DNA of 6,201 nt from Fen-671 sp035502515. GTDB taxonomy: Bacteria > Actinomycetota > Acidimicrobiia > Acidimicrobiales > Palsa-688. The position numbers were made by a program, and so were the translations under genes. The stretch spans positions 1 through 6,201 of the forward strand of contig DATJUH010000011.1 in the NCBI GenBank assembly GCA_035502515.1. The letters run 5' to 3'. Positions 5,932 through 6,201 of this stretch are shown here, piece by piece. The notes beneath the pieces are model-generated. The model did no database searches and was not told where the DNA came from. It saw only the letters and a list, made by a program, of their open reading frames with translations. Each line of letters begins with the position of its first letter. Position 1 is the stretch's first letter.

Positions 5932-5938
5932 GCCTTGA
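5928..5938. promoter_or_regulatory. Inverted repeat TCAAG-C-CTTGA overlapping the -35 box, candidate operator
   Basis: Perfect 5-bp arms flank a single central base, and the repeat covers four bases of the TTGACA box. A repressor bound here would block RNA polymerase. No regulator gene is visible and only one copy is seen, so assignment as an operator is inference. Confidence 0.35.
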
Positions 5939-5983
5939 GATAAGTTGAAAGGTAACTCCGGCGGGGCGAGGGCGTGTCGCGCC

Positions 5984-6201
5984 TCAGCCAGCCTCGGTCG
6001 GAGCCTTTTGGGAGAGGGTGCGCCTCCTGCCGGGCTCGATCGCCGCCGGCTGGCCTTGGACGGCGGCCAAGCGGCCCAAGTCAACCTTTGGCTTTCGCTC
6101 GAAGTCCACGATGCCGTTCTTTTCCTGGTAGACATCCGTGAGCTGTGTGTAGCAGTACCCGGCGACCCGGGCGTTGCCCAAGAGCGCGCCACAGAGGTCG
6201 T
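5984..6201 (-). CDS. Glycoside hydrolase family 2 enzyme, C-terminal end (truncated by window edge)
   Basis: Seventy-one C-terminal residues are visible, ending at TGA 5986-5984; the gene continues beyond the right edge. The sequence contains GYCYTQLTDVYQEKNGIVDF followed by ERKPKVD, the characteristic C-terminal TIM-barrel end of GH2 proteins (consensus G-x-x-Y-T-Q-L-x-D-V-x-x-E-x-N-G-[LI]-x-x-[FY]-[DE]-R-K-P-K). The preceding residues DLCGALLGNARVA also fit. GH2 covers beta-galactosidases, beta-mannosidases and beta-glucuronidases; the part seen here does not discriminate among them, and the catalytic acids are outside the window. After the family motif comes a basic 35-residue tail without clear similarity. 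The apparent internal Met is a TTG Leu codon, so this is not a small independent gene. It precedes the transporter operon in the same direction with a 193-bp gap. Confidence 0.85.
   Translation of the reverse strand, partial: DLCGALLGNARVAGYCYTQLTDVYQEKNGIVDFERKPKVDLGRLAAVQGQPAAIEPGRRRTLSQKAPTEAG

Noticed and set aside
5791..5983. CebR-type operator TGGGAGCGCTCCCA
   Set aside because: No match or near match was found in this intergenic region.
5984..6181. A separate 65-residue protein starting at 6181
   Set aside because: The supposed start is a TTG inside the GH2 C-terminus; the frame stays open to the window edge with GH2-like residues.
5851..6192. 113-codon minus-strand frame overlapping the GH2 tail and the promoter
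   Set aside because: The GH2 motif is in a different frame over the same DNA, and this frame spans the promoter and has no recognisable domain.
1..6201. CRISPR array, tRNA, rRNA, insertion sequence or toxin-antitoxin module
   Set aside because: No repeat array, cloverleaf-like element, transposase or terminal inverted repeats were recognised. The genes form a tight operon with no sign of mobile DNA.

Overview
This is a compact, high-GC window in which every supported gene lies on the minus strand. It reads as a carbohydrate-uptake locus. The dense high-GC coding, two forced TTG starts and short intergenic gaps suggest an actinobacterium-like organism. That placement is an inference: no rRNA or taxonomic marker is present, and the substrate-binding protein lacks the lipoprotein cysteine usual in Gram-positive bacteria.

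Layout in the direction of transcription (right to left): (1) the C-terminal end of a glycoside hydrolase family 2 (GH2) enzyme, entering from the right edge and ending at 5984. (2) A 193-bp intergenic region with a convincing sigma-70-type promoter (TTGACA, 17-bp spacer, TAGCAT) and small inverted repeats. (3) A secreted family-5 solute-binding protein (5790-4102). (4) A 171-bp intergenic region with several inverted repeats, including a perfect 13-bp stem but no U-tract. (5) Two Opp/Dpp-type inner-membrane permeases (3930-2947 and 2950-2123) joined by an ATGA overlap. (6) Two Opp/Dpp-type ATPases (2120-1107 and 1103-84), each with a four-cysteine C-terminal tail and lying in the same frame, separated by one stop and one sense codon. 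(7) The first 23 codons of a GH1 beta-glycosidase (69-1), too short to appear as a long ORF but carrying the family's N-terminal signature and a good ribosome binding site.

How it works together: by homology alone the transporter would be called a dipeptide/oligopeptide ABC system. Its position between a GH2 enzyme and a GH1 enzyme, plus an aromatic-rich binding protein, points instead to import of beta-linked oligosaccharides (cellobiose-like, or beta-galacto/manno-oligosaccharides). This resembles the characterised cello-oligosaccharide transporters of Thermotoga and Pyrococcus, which use the same protein families. The imported sugar would be hydrolysed in the cytoplasm by the GH1 enzyme and perhaps the GH2 enzyme. 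The hairpin after the binding-protein gene fits the common pattern in which the binding protein is made in excess over the membrane components. No transcriptional regulator, mobile element, CRISPR array, tRNA or rRNA is visible, and I see no sign of a wholly new system. The interest lies in substrate reassignment and in the regulatory DNA.
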